The position numbers and the translations under genes are program-made. The notes under the pieces were generated by a model. The model was not told where the DNA came from. It saw nothing but the letters and a program-made list of their open reading frames with translations, and searched no databases. DNA of 64,000 nt from Planctomicrobium sp051466335 (GTDB lineage: Bacteria; Planctomycetota; Planctomycetia; Planctomycetales; Planctomycetaceae), in assembly GCF_051466335.1 (NCBI RefSeq), contig NZ_CP195793.1, forward strand, positions 3,534,001 to 3,598,000. Reading direction: 5' to 3'. Shown piece after piece: positions 52,617 through 61,487 of the stretch. Every line of letters starts with the position of its first letter. Position 1 is the stretch's first letter.

Positions 52617-52725
52617 AGCGTCGCATCAAGGGCAGGAGGCAAAGAGAGAGCAGAAGTCGTGAAGAGGATCTGCTGTGTCTGTAAAAGATCATCGCTTACA
52701 GAACAAACATCTACAGAGAATAAAG

Positions 52726-52755
52726 CAGGAGGAGCCGTTCGAATGACTCCTCCTG
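52726..52755 (-). terminator. Hairpin terminator of the cyclophilin gene
   Basis: CAGGAGGAG (52726-52734) pairs with CTCCTCCTG (52747-52755). On the minus strand the stem is followed by CTTTATTC, and it lies 20 bases past the cyclophilin stop. Confidence 0.65.
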
Positions 52756-52774
52756 ATCTCATGCGGCACTGTAA

Positions 52775-53443
52775 TTACTCAGCGATAATGGACGCTTTGA
52801 TGATGCCGTCCAGATTGGGGAATGTCTTGTTGAGGTACTCATTCCCCTGAGTCTGAATTAACCCCTGATTTGGGCGTTCACCTGATTCGGAATTGATGGC
52901 TTCAACCAAATCCATCCCTTCGACGACTTGGCCGAATGGAGCAAATCCCTGGCTGTCGAGGAAGTTATTGTTGCCGTAGTTGATGAAGACCTGAGTCGTT
53001 CGCGAGTTCGGACCAGATGTTGCAAAAGTGATGTAGCCCTTGGTGTTGGACTTGGTCACTTTGTCGTCTTTGATCTTTGCATCCCGCCATTTTGCAGCTT
53101 CTGCTGGGTCAGCAGGGATACCGAACTGAACCATAAACCCTGGAACAACGCGGAAGAACTTGGCGTCGTTGTAGACACCAGCTTCGACAGCCTTTTTGAA
53201 TTGAGCAGCACCCAGTGGAGCCCACTCTGGGTGAACTTCGATGATGACATCACCCTTGGTGGTTTCGAATTTGACTTTGTACACAGCAAGCTTCTCCGTA
53301 TTGTTGTTTGCGTCAGCTTGGAAGGCGACTTCCTCTGACACTGGAATTACAGGATCATTTTGAGTCTGTACGTTGGATGACTCCGCAACACATGCGGAAG
53401 CGGTCATTAACAGTGCCAGAATTGACAGGTTCAATAATTTCAT
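52775..53443 (-). CDS. Secreted cyclophilin-type peptidylprolyl isomerase
   Basis: This is a 222-residue exported protein with signal LLNLSILALLMTASACVA; the cysteine may be lipidated but the lipobox is imperfect. The cyclophilin core is clear: VKFETTKGDVIIEVHPEWAP, FKKAVEAGVYNDAKFFRVVPGFMVQFGIP, GYITFATSGPNSRTTQVFINYGNN and FAPFGQVVEGMDLVEAIN. The catalytic arginine in FFRV and the phenylalanine and glutamine in MVQFG are present. It assists folding in the periplasm by proline isomerisation. The ATG at 53443 has GGAAA about eight bases upstream; two other ATG codons lie slightly earlier. Confidence 0.9.
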   Translation of the reverse strand: MKLLNLSILALLMTASACVAESSNVQTQNDPVIPVSEEVAFQADANNNTEKLAVYKVKFETTKGDVIIEVHPEWAPLGAAQFKKAVEAGVYNDAKFFRVVPGFMVQFGIPADPAEAAKWRDAKIKDDKVTKSNTKGYITFATSGPNSRTTQVFINYGNNNFLDSQGFAPFGQVVEGMDLVEAINSESGERPNQGLIQTQGNEYLNKTFPNLDGIIKASIIAE

Positions 53444-53614
53444 AGTCATGGTTTCCATACGCAACTGAAATTGAGGAGGGAGTCAAAACAGTGGCAATCT
53501 GATACGTTGAGAACAACAGCTTTGAGGGGCAATTGCTCCAGTCAGATTGTGGTGATTCTCATTTCTGCAGTGTTCCCGCGCATTGCAGACTCGCAATTTA
53601 ATCAATCGTGAGAT

Positions 53615-53917
53615 TTAGAAAATTCCGAGCTGATCTCGGGCTTCTTCCGTCATGCGTTCAGGAGTCCAGGGAGGAGACATCACGAGTTTGATATCTGCTG
53701 TCTCGACATCAGAGAGATCTTCCAATGCTTTTTTGGCCTGCTGAATAATTTGAGGGCCGGCAGGACAAGCAGGGCTGGTGAGGGTCATCTGAACTTTGAC
53801 GTTCCCGTCCTCTTCCTGACAGACTTCGTAAACGAGCCCCAGATCAACAATGTTGACCATCAATTCAGGGTCGATCACCTGCTTGAGTGCATCAAGGAGT
53901 TCCACTTCACTGGCCAT
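53615..53917 (-). CDS. MIP18/DUF59 metal-sulfur cluster assembly factor (SufT-like)
   Basis: This is a 100-residue cytoplasmic protein of the DUF59 family, which assists Fe-S cluster assembly (SufT) and in PaaD forms the oxygenase partner. Family motifs DALKQVIDPELMVNIVDLGLVYEV, MTLTSPACPAG and VMSPPWTPERMTEEARDQLG are present, including the conserved cysteine in PACPAG and the terminal WTPERMTE segment of SufT-like members. It is alone on the minus strand rather than inside a suf operon. GGAACAGGC precedes the ATG. Confidence 0.9.
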   Translation of the reverse strand: MASEVELLDALKQVIDPELMVNIVDLGLVYEVCQEEDGNVKVQMTLTSPACPAGPQIIQQAKKALEDLSDVETADIKLVMSPPWTPERMTEEARDQLGIF

Positions 53918-54140
53918 GCCTGTTCCTTCAATGTTCGGTCTGCGAGGTTTCAAACAGGTCTGAAAATACTCAACTGCGATCGAATCAGAACTTCAGACTT
54001 GGTGATTCCCCATTCATTGAAATTGTAGAATGGAACGGCCGCTGAAGAAAGGAACGGGGCTCACCGACTGGAATTCGCTCGCAGGAAAATCGAATTCTGC
54101 CAGTAAGGAGAACCGCTGTTGCATCACAGCAAAAACTTCG

Positions 54141-54851
54141 TCATCCCCGCAATCGGAGTTGCAGCAGCACCCAACCGGCGGAGACCGCTTCTTTCCAGTT
54201 CAGTTTTGTCTCACCATGTTTCCGTTCCTCATAGGAAATAGGAACCTCTGTCATGGTGGCTCCACTCCTCTTCAGACGAAACAGAATCTCTTCCTCGATG
54301 GCATATCCACTGGCACGAGTTTTCGACCAATCAATCTCAGCCAGCTTTGAAACACGGTAACACCGATAACTCCCACTGTTGTCCCGCGTCTTCAGACCAA
54401 GCATCGCGCGGGCATAAACATTCAGAGCCTGACTCATGAGTTGACGAGAAATCCCCCAGTTCGTAACTGAACCTCCGGATACGTACCGAGACCCAATGAC
54501 CACATCGTACTGCGAGGACGGAGCAATGATGTCCGGGATAAATCTGGGGGGATGAGACCAGTCGGCATCCAGATTGATCAAAGAATCATAACCATTCTGA
54601 ATCGCATAATTGAAACCAGCAACCGTGGCTGTTCCGAGACCAAGTTTGCCTGGGCGATGCAGGACGTGAATCTTCGGATTCGTCAGCCTCAACTCATCGA
54701 CGTACTGTCCGGTCCCATCTGGCGAGTTGTCATCGATCACAAGAAGATCGGCTTTCGGAGTTCTGGAAAAAATTTCCGGAATCAGAGACTTGAGATTTTC
54801 GCGCTCGTTATAGGTGCAGACCATAACCAGCACTCGTTGATTTTCTGACAT
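54141..54851 (-). CDS. Polyprenol-phosphate mannosyltransferase-like glycosyltransferase (GT2, DPM1 type)
   Basis: This is a 236-residue cytoplasmic-face glycosyltransferase. It starts VLVMVCTYNERENLKSLIPEI, then VIDDNSPDGTGQYVDEL, LGLGTATVAGFNYAI and INLDADWSHPPRFIPDI with the DAD metal motif, followed by GSRYVSGGSVTNWGISRQLMSQ, all characteristic of dolichol-phosphate mannose synthase-like enzymes. The C-terminal membrane helices of bacterial Ppm1-type fusions are missing, as in eukaryote-like DPM1. It transfers a sugar from nucleotide sugar to a polyprenyl phosphate. Start 54851 is taken for family alignment. Confidence 0.88.
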   Translation of the reverse strand: MSENQRVLVMVCTYNERENLKSLIPEIFSRTPKADLLVIDDNSPDGTGQYVDELRLTNPKIHVLHRPGKLGLGTATVAGFNYAIQNGYDSLINLDADWSHPPRFIPDIIAPSSQYDVVIGSRYVSGGSVTNWGISRQLMSQALNVYARAMLGLKTRDNSGSYRCYRVSKLAEIDWSKTRASGYAIEEEILFRLKRSGATMTEVPISYEERKHGETKLNWKEAVSAGWVLLQLRLRG

Positions 54852-54993
54852 GTCTGAACTTCGACAATCCACGGCAAAGAGAAACAAGCCGACGGCAGTC
54901 CATTGCCTGTGCAGACTCTGAAAGCAAACTAAAATTCAAATCGCGGTTCATTGAGCACCCGCTCGCAGTGAATCCGCCCTTGGCCTGTTCTGA

Positions 54994-55830
54994 TCAATGC
55001 TCCCAGATTCGGCTGGCCGTTTCGTGGATGATCGTTTGCATTTGCTGGTGAACGGTCCCATTGGAAGCGAGGATTGAACTTTTCCTGAACGGAATCTCGT
55101 CCCCTCTTGCATCCGTCACCCGGCCACCCGCTTCTTCGACGAGCAAGCGCCCTGCAGCGAAATCCCAAGGTTGCAATTGATATTCAAAATACGCGCCATA
55201 GAACCCTCGCGCGACGTGGGCGAGGTCGAGCGAGGCGGTTCCAAAACGGCGAACTCCATGAATGCCGTTCTGGAAGAGTTGGTGAATCGTCGCGAGCGTC
55301 GCCTCCATCATCGCTCCTCGGTCGTAATAAAAACCGAGTCCAATCAAGCAATCCTTGATCGACGACTGTGAGCCAACTTGCAGTTTCGTCTCGCCATAAA
55401 ACGCGCCGGCCCCTTTGGCTGCAACGTACAGGTCGTTTCTGGCAGGATTAAAGACGACTCCGCACTCAGCAACCCCATGCCGATAGTAGCCGATTGAGAC
55501 GGCGAAATGAGGGATTCCATGTGCGAAATTTGTGGTTCCGTCGAGTGGATCGATAATCCAGAGGTGCTCCGGAACAGTCTCTCCGGACAACTGCGTCTGG
55601 GATTCTTCAGCGAGGATCGCATGCCCCGGAAACTGGGCATGGATTCTCTGGATGATTAACTGCTCAGCATTCACATCCGCTTCAGAAACGAGATCACTCG
55701 CCCCCTTCTCCCGAATCGTGAATCCTTCCTTCTGATACTTCAGCAGAAGTGCCCCTGCTTCTAATGCAGCGGATTGGGCCAGCTTCATTTCAGGGCTAAA
55801 GTCGTTCAACGGCATGAGTTGTAAATTCAT
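54994..55830 (-). CDS. Inositol-1-monophosphatase family protein
   Basis: This is a 278-residue cytoplasmic phosphatase with the Mg-binding motifs ILAEESQTQL, WIIDPLDGTTNFAHG and QPWDFAAGRLLVEEAGG, all intact. It opens with EMKLAQSAALEAGALLLKY, typical for SuhB-like proteins. It removes phosphate from inositol-1-phosphate or similar (for example histidinol-phosphate or 3'-phosphoadenosine phosphates in relatives). Start ATG 55830 is used, but no clear ribosome-binding site is seen and ATG 55815 is possible. Its gene lies just downstream of trxB, 94 bases apart, on the same strand. Confidence 0.88.
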   Translation of the reverse strand: MNLQLMPLNDFSPEMKLAQSAALEAGALLLKYQKEGFTIREKGASDLVSEADVNAEQLIIQRIHAQFPGHAILAEESQTQLSGETVPEHLWIIDPLDGTTNFAHGIPHFAVSIGYYRHGVAECGVVFNPARNDLYVAAKGAGAFYGETKLQVGSQSSIKDCLIGLGFYYDRGAMMEATLATIHQLFQNGIHGVRRFGTASLDLAHVARGFYGAYFEYQLQPWDFAAGRLLVEEAGGRVTDARGDEIPFRKSSILASNGTVHQQMQTIIHETASRIWEH

Positions 55831-55924
55831 CTTTGAAAAATAGCTGAGTTGCGTAAGCGAAACACAACTCAGCTGAATGGCGAATAGACTGGACGTGAGC
55901 ATCACTCCTGCGAACAGGAGCGTC

Positions 55925-56977
55925 TCAGTGGATCTGCTGGAGTGACAACCACCGTTCGCAGTCGAGGGCTGCCTGGCAACCTGATCCCGCTGCGGTAATT
56001 GCCTGACGATAATTGTCGTCTGCAACGTCCCCGGCAGCGAAGACCCCTTCCACACTGGTATTCGTGCGGAACGGAACGGTCCACTTGATGTAACCCTTCT
56101 CGTTGGTTTCCAACTGCCCTTTTAGGAATTCTGTGTTCGGTGTGTGACCGATCGCACAGAAATACCCAGTGACGTCGAGTTCTTCCGTTTTGGATGGATC
56201 GACCGTGCTGCGAATCCGAACTTTGGTGACCCCCTTCTCATCAGTCCCCAGAACTTCGTCGACTTCCGAGTTCCATTTGACTTCAATCTTGGGATTGTTG
56301 ATGGCTCGCTCTGCCATGATTTTACTGGCGCGGAACGAGTCGCGGCGGTGGACGATGTAAACTTTTGAACCGAACTTCGCGAGATAATCGGACTCTTCCA
56401 TTGCGCTGTCTCCACCCCCAACAACCACCAACGGTTGGTTGCGGAAGCGAGGCAATGCACCATCGCAGACTGCACAGGCTGAGACACCGGCGTTCTTGTA
56501 TTGCTTCTCAGATTCGAGGCCCAGATAGTTCGCTCGGGCTCCAGTCGCGATAATGACTGAATGAGCCTCAAACTTTTGACCGCCGCTGGTGGTCAGTTTG
56601 AACGGGCGAACAGAGAAATCGACTTCGACGACATCTTCCAGTAGGGTGCGTGTCCCGAAATTGACGGCCTGTTGTCGCATCAATTCCATCAACTCTGGTC
56701 CGCTGACCCCTTCTCCCTTGTGTGGGCCCATCAACTCGCGACGCTCTTTCGGAAGAGCGTTGTCGAGATACTGCTCAACATTCCCATGTGGGAAGCCGGG
56801 GTAGTTTTCCACCTCAGTTGTAATGGCAAGCTGCCCAAGAGGGGGACGTCCCAAATCCCAGTTCTCCTGAGTCATTTCACCTTCAATAACAAGCGGTTCA
56901 AGACTGGCGCGAGCAGCGTAAATGGCGGAGGCCCAACCGGCAGGACCTGATCCAATAATAATAACTCGTTCTGCCAT
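55925..56977 (-). CDS. trxB: Thioredoxin reductase
   Basis: TrxB passes electrons from NADPH through FAD and a Cys pair to thioredoxin in the cytoplasm. The 350-residue protein has the FAD motif GSGPAGWASAIYAARA, the redox centre ACAVCDGALPRF, the NADPH motif VVGGGDSAMEESDYLAKFG and the C-terminal GVFAAGDVADDNYRQAITAAGSGCQAA. An extra loop of roughly 25 residues near residues 72-95 (LPKERRELMGPHKGEGV) makes it longer than the common 320 residues. AAGGAAAGCAAG precedes the ATG. The thioredoxin gene is not in the window. Confidence 0.95.
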   Translation of the reverse strand: MAERVIIIGSGPAGWASAIYAARASLEPLVIEGEMTQENWDLGRPPLGQLAITTEVENYPGFPHGNVEQYLDNALPKERRELMGPHKGEGVSGPELMELMRQQAVNFGTRTLLEDVVEVDFSVRPFKLTTSGGQKFEAHSVIIATGARANYLGLESEKQYKNAGVSACAVCDGALPRFRNQPLVVVGGGDSAMEESDYLAKFGSKVYIVHRRDSFRASKIMAERAINNPKIEVKWNSEVDEVLGTDEKGVTKVRIRSTVDPSKTEELDVTGYFCAIGHTPNTEFLKGQLETNEKGYIKWTVPFRTNTSVEGVFAAGDVADDNYRQAITAAGSGCQAALDCERWLSLQQIH

Positions 56978-57254
56978 CTTGCTTTCCTTCTCAGAACTCG
57001 GACTACCTTGATTACGTAGCCATCAGTTGTATTTGTCGGAAGTCCCAATCATTCGGGAGGTTCCGGCGAGGACGTAATCGTAGCAATTGGGGGCTAACAA
57101 AGCGAACTCGCGGAATTATGGCGTCCATCGCGAGATTGCTCTACCGTGTTGCTCTGAGATTCGTAGATCGTAGACAAAGACGAGGCTGTTTGTCGGCATG
57201 ATCCGGGTGATCTCAGCATGACGTACAGATCGACGTAGACTCCGACGGTGTCAA

Positions 57255-58445
57255 ATGTTGCAAGCAGAAATCATCTCTATCGGTACCGAATTTACCTCTG
57301 GTGCCAAGCTGGATACGAACAGCCAGTGGCTCAGTTCCCAACTCGTCGATCTGGGTATTTCGACACTCTTTCACACCACTGTTGCGGATGAGATGGAGGC
57401 GAACGTTCAGGCGTTGAAAATCGCATCCGGTCGCGTTGATCTTGTTCTGATCACCGGAGGACTGGGACCAACGCTCGACGATCTGACCCGGGAAGCGATG
57501 GCTGCCGCCTTCGGTGTGAAACTGGAAATCGATGAATCATCACTGAAGACAATTGAAAAATTCTTCCAGAATCGTGGACGGGAAATGCCGTCGCGAAACC
57601 GATTTCAGGCGATGTTTCCCGAAGGCTCAATTCCACTTTTGAATCCAATCGGGACCGCTCCAGGAATCTGGATGGAAGTACCGCGTGAGGGTCGAGAGCC
57701 CTGTTATCTGGCAGCAATGCCCGGTGTCCCCAGTGAAATGCGAAAAATGTATTTCGAACAGGTTCGCCCGCGACTCAAGGGAGGCGAAGCAGTCATGCGG
57801 CGAGCCCGGATTAACTGCTTTGGACTCGGCGAGTCTGCGGTGGAAGAACTGCTCGGTGACCTGACAGCGCGCGGGCATGATCCGGACGTTGGAATCACTG
57901 CGCACGATGCCACAATCACTCTGCGAATCAACGCTTCAGGTCCAGATGAAGCGACCTGCCTGCAAAAAATTCGGCAGACGGAACTGCAGATTCGTGAACG
58001 GATTGGCGACTATGCCTACGGAATCGAAGACGAAGGGCTCGAAGACATCATTGTTCGTCAGCTCAATGAATCAAATCTCACCGTGTGTACCGTCGAATGC
58101 GGCACTAGTGGACTCCTGGCTGAACACCTTTCGCAAGTTCCGGGCGGAGCAAGTTGCTACCGAGGGGGAATGGTGCTCCCCAGCATGACTCAGGTGCCAG
58201 GCCAGATCGGAGAGAACTATCGACTCATGACCGGATCCGATTTTGTGATCTATGTCGGCGCAGAAGTGATTGCCCCCGATGCGGACAGCCATCCAGTTTC
58301 CATCATTCCGATCGGAGCATTAGGCCCCGGTGAAGTGATTGCTCATCAGGAACTCCGGTGGAGCGGCAATCCTGCGATCACCAAGAACCGCGCGATGAAA
58401 ACCGCGTTGAACCTATTGCGGTTGCACCTGCTGAAATTGAGATAG
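57255..58445 (+). CDS. cinA: CinA-family protein with altered C-terminal amidase domain
   Basis: CinA combines an N-terminal molybdopterin-binding-like domain, an ADP-ribose pyrophosphatase in some species, and a C-terminal NMN deamidase domain. The 396-residue protein starts AEIISIGTEFTSGAKLDTN and includes LITGGLGPTLDDLTREA, GTAPGIWME and AMPGVPSEMRKMYFEQ, as expected. In the C-terminal part the usual catalytic AESCTGG is replaced by TVECGTSGLLAEHLS, and the later region is divergent and short in matches to YSN-K motifs. NMN deamidation may therefore be lost or changed; Cys and Thr/Ser shift positions. The gene stands alone and is convergent with btaB. Confidence 0.85.
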   Translation: MLQAEIISIGTEFTSGAKLDTNSQWLSSQLVDLGISTLFHTTVADEMEANVQALKIASGRVDLVLITGGLGPTLDDLTREAMAAAFGVKLEIDESSLKTIEKFFQNRGREMPSRNRFQAMFPEGSIPLLNPIGTAPGIWMEVPREGREPCYLAAMPGVPSEMRKMYFEQVRPRLKGGEAVMRRARINCFGLGESAVEELLGDLTARGHDPDVGITAHDATITLRINASGPDEATCLQKIRQTELQIRERIGDYAYGIEDEGLEDIIVRQLNESNLTVCTVECGTSGLLAEHLSQVPGGASCYRGGMVLPSMTQVPGQIGENYRLMTGSDFVIYVGAEVIAPDADSHPVSIIPIGALGPGEVIAHQELRWSGNPAITKNRAMKTALNLLRLHLLKLR

Positions 58446-58565
58446 CCAGACCGTCAAACACTGCCGCGTCATTCATTCACGACACGGCGGTCCCGATAAA
58501 CCTCTGGCTTCAATTACCAGCGATTGAAGCACTCATCGATAGCCGTTGTAATTGCACGAGTGATT

Positions 58566-58588
58566 GGGGTTCGCACATCGTGAACCCC
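58566..58588. terminator. Short hairpin between convergent cinA and btaB
   Basis: GGGGTTC (58566-58572) pairs with GAACCCC (58582-58588) around a nine-base loop, just outside the btaB stop. There is no T-tract. Confidence 0.45.
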
Positions 58589-58591
58589 TAC

Positions 58592-59323
58592 TTATGCAGG
58601 CTTCCGGCCGATGAAGTAATAATGAGGGGCACGGATCAACGGGAGATACGGGACTTTGCCGCGTCGCTCTTCGAGTTGAACCGTCTCGAATTTATTGAGC
58701 AAATACGGAATGTGATCCGGGCTGAGGAAAACATTGTCTGCCCCGAACCAAGTTGGCCAAAAAGTGCGGGTTGACCACGGATGCTTCACGTTCTGTTCGC
58801 CTGGATATTTCCGGGCGACAAAGAAGTCAACAACTCCAATCGTCCCACCGGGTTTAAGCAGCGAATAGGCATGATCGATCGCCCGGAACCAATCCGGAAT
58901 CATTGTGAGCGAGTAAGAGAACGTCACGACATCGACCAAACCTTCTTCCGGCCGAAATGTCGTTGCATCGTGGTGAACCGGAAAGACGTTGTTCCAGCCA
59001 TGTGCATCAACGCGAGCTTTTGCCCGATCGAGCAACGATGTTGACAGGTCGATCAGGTACATCTTCGACAGCTGATTGATCGAACCGCCGATGCGCTCCG
59101 CGTTCTCTCCGGTTCCAGCCCCGAGGTCGATCCAGACTCCCCCTTGTGGAACTGGAATCTGCTGAATCATTTCATCACGACCATGCAACAGGCGACGACG
59201 AAACTCATCGTAGCCAGTTGCCTGACCGGAATAAAAACTTTCAAGCCGTTCCTGGTGGGTGTTCCCTTTGTTCTTGTGAACCACCAGATGCCAGAGCGTT
59301 TTCAGATCGTTGACGACAGCCAC
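58592..59323 (-). CDS. btaB: Betaine lipid N-methyltransferase BtaB
   Basis: This is a 243-residue class I SAM methyltransferase (motif I WIDLGAGTGENAERIGG; post-I YLIDLSTSLLDRAKARV; motif IV VTFSYSLTMIPDW). The tail LEERRGKVPYLPLIRAPHYYFIGRK and the VDFFVARKYPGEQN segment are like BtaB, which adds three methyl groups to diacylglyceryl-homoserine to form the betaine lipid DGTS. The gene follows btaA with an 81-base gap, on the same strand, which strongly supports this. A GTG start is used at 59323. Location is cytoplasmic, at the inner face of the membrane. Confidence 0.85.
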   Translation of the reverse strand: MAVVNDLKTLWHLVVHKNKGNTHQERLESFYSGQATGYDEFRRRLLHGRDEMIQQIPVPQGGVWIDLGAGTGENAERIGGSINQLSKMYLIDLSTSLLDRAKARVDAHGWNNVFPVHHDATTFRPEEGLVDVVTFSYSLTMIPDWFRAIDHAYSLLKPGGTIGVVDFFVARKYPGEQNVKHPWSTRTFWPTWFGADNVFLSPDHIPYLLNKFETVQLEERRGKVPYLPLIRAPHYYFIGRKPA

Positions 59324-59404
59324 AGTTCAATTCCAGATTTCAGCAGTCAAAGCGTCCCTCAACACTGAGAGACAGTCCCGTCAACACGCAAGCAACGCGG
59401 ACAA

Positions 59405-60601
59405 TTATACTCTCAGGTCAGCAATGTAGAAGCTGCCGTAAGTGTGCACGCGGTCGATCTGATGAAGTTCATCTGCAAGTTGCTTGTTGTAAGTAAGCAA
59501 CTCGCCCATTTTCTTTTTCTGACCATTCACGGTCACTTCGATCGGATCGACGAAATCGCAATGTAAGCTGGCGCTGCGCCACAGGACGCGGGCATCTGCG
59601 GATGCACGATCCACGATCCCCTGCCACTCAGCGTTGAGCACTTCACGGTAATTGCTGTAAAGCCAGTCCATGTGGTCGAGCAGAATGAACCGCGAGATCT
59701 TCGTCGGGTGACTCTCAAGGAATCCCAAAGCAGAATTGGTGTGTGTCGTCACCTTAGCAGCCACACCGTTTTTGAGCGCTTCGAAATTCTCTCGCTTCAG
59801 ATATTCGGGGCAACACTGCTCTGTGTATTCGCCAGTCAGATAGACTCGCCAGAAGTAGTTATCGGACAACGGCAATTTCGCAAACACCGTCTCGATGCTG
59901 TCGATGATGAACTGAGCGATTCCGCCCGGATATTCGCGATCAAGTTGCTGACGCTGGCTGCGAGGAACTCCCAGAAGTGCCATCGTCGTGTCGCGACGGA
60001 GTAACCACTGCACGAGCGGCCGGAAGAGCGATTCCTTCAACCGTGCCTTCTTGAAAATCTCTTGCTGTTCTTCGAGTGTTTTCGCGTCCAGGATCTCGTT
60101 GATCGGTCCACGAATGCGAGCAACCCGATTGATGTAGCCGTTGACAATCCAGGCAAAAAGGCCGGAAGTTCCGCGGAAATAGTAGCTGTTACGGCGTCCT
60201 TTTCCTTTGAAGAACTTTCCATTCAGATCCCAGAACTCCTGCGCATCTGCCGGCAGATGCGGACGAATCTTCTGATGATAGACTGAATTCCACTCAGGGA
60301 GTTTTCCTTTACCGAACAGCGAAAAGAACTGATCGTATTCCAGTCCCTGGATCCCCGCCTTCTTCAACTCGAGGACCGCGTTCTGTCGGTAGTTCATGTC
60401 GACCGCGTACACGTGGTTCGCACCTGCGAGTGCGTAATCGAGCGCATTGCACCCAGCACTGGTAATGACCAGTACATCGTCTTTTGGAGTCAATTCCAGC
60501 GCGACACGATCCAGTCGCGGATCTTCCCAGCACTGGTTGTACACGAGATTTTTCCCGTGAATCAACTTGAAACAGGTACGACTGATGCTCTCCAAAGGCA
60601 T
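59405..60601 (-). CDS. btaA: Betaine lipid synthase BtaA (DUF3419)
   Basis: BtaA transfers the 3-amino-3-carboxypropyl group of SAM to diacylglycerol, giving diacylglyceryl-homoserine. The 398-residue protein has the family start LVYNQCWEDPRLDRVALEL, SAGCNALDYALAGANHVYAVDMN (SAM-binding), GLEYDQFFSLFGKG, YFRGTSGLFAWIVNGYINR and the C-terminal RFILLDHMDWLYS with WRSASLHCDFVDPI. Length is normal for the DUF3419 family. It is followed by btaB, completing DGTS synthesis, often induced by phosphate limitation in other bacteria; no Pho box was recognised in the upstream region. ATG 60601 has GGAAGA upstream. Confidence 0.9.
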   Translation of the reverse strand: MPLESISRTCFKLIHGKNLVYNQCWEDPRLDRVALELTPKDDVLVITSAGCNALDYALAGANHVYAVDMNYRQNAVLELKKAGIQGLEYDQFFSLFGKGKLPEWNSVYHQKIRPHLPADAQEFWDLNGKFFKGKGRRNSYYFRGTSGLFAWIVNGYINRVARIRGPINEILDAKTLEEQQEIFKKARLKESLFRPLVQWLLRRDTTMALLGVPRSQRQQLDREYPGGIAQFIIDSIETVFAKLPLSDNYFWRVYLTGEYTEQCCPEYLKRENFEALKNGVAAKVTTHTNSALGFLESHPTKISRFILLDHMDWLYSNYREVLNAEWQGIVDRASADARVLWRSASLHCDFVDPIEVTVNGQKKKMGELLTYNKQLADELHQIDRVHTYGSFYIADLRV

Positions 60602-61487
60602 TCTTCCAACTCCGTGCAAACAGAACTTTTAGTGTGCCATCCGATTGCTTCCTGACGGTCTTTCACCATCACAGAATCCGGAAAACGACTTCAGTCAGGA
60701 TCGATGAGGTCGTTGCGACACACCCAACCTTGCAGGATCGAGTTCAAAATTCGAAATCCGACACATTCAATCTCCTCAAAGAGTTGAATTGAAAGTAGTT
60801 CCGGAAACGAAGCGGGACCTGATTCAGCAAGCTGAGGGGAATTTCATACTATCTAAACGGGTCCAGAATCGATAGCGACAGGAGAGCGATTCCACAGTTC
60901 CGCAATGTGCGAAACGCCATGACACGGCCTCGACCTCTTTTGATCGGCGAGACTATCGCTACTTACCAGACCGGAACAATCGAATCTTTCGGCACTTCTC
61001 CTCCCCAAACGCGTGGGTCTCACACGTATAAGCTCAGAGTGCTCCTCTGCTTTTGAGTGAGTTTCTCGGAATTTCGATGCGATTCCATCCTGCTTCGGTT
61101 ATGGGCGGGAGAGAAATTCGGTCAAAGCATTCATCACAATGCCTACCCAACAGACACCACTGCCCACAACGACAGCACCGAGAGGTCCATCCCAATTTTG
61201 AGATCGATTTCTGGTAGAGCTCCTGACATCAAGAACCAGCGATCCCAGGTCCTCAAACGGCCTAATTCCACGCCAACTTGCCCATTCCGCGAGCTCCACT
61301 GAACGATTTTCAGGCATTTGAGTGGTCTCGCAATGAGAATCAGTGATTGTACTGAATTTTATGGAACAGAAATCGCCATAGAGCCCAATCGCCGGGGATG
61401 GAGACTCCTCGGGAAATTTCGAACTTCGGTTCTGCGGGAGTCATACACAACGCGTCAGTCTCCCCACAACAACCCAACTGATTGATG
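60602..61487. other. Long gene-free region
   Basis: About 890 bases upstream of btaA and of the next plus-strand gene hold no convincing gene. A 72-codon minus-strand frame at 61099-61317 has a hydrophobic stretch but no ribosome-binding site. Stop codons are dense elsewhere. It may contain the promoters of both neighbours or a decayed gene. Confidence 0.5.

Noticed and set aside
61099..61317. Minus-strand frame of 72 codons with a hydrophobic segment
   Set aside because: No ribosome-binding site or operon context was found; the hydrophobic part alone is not enough.
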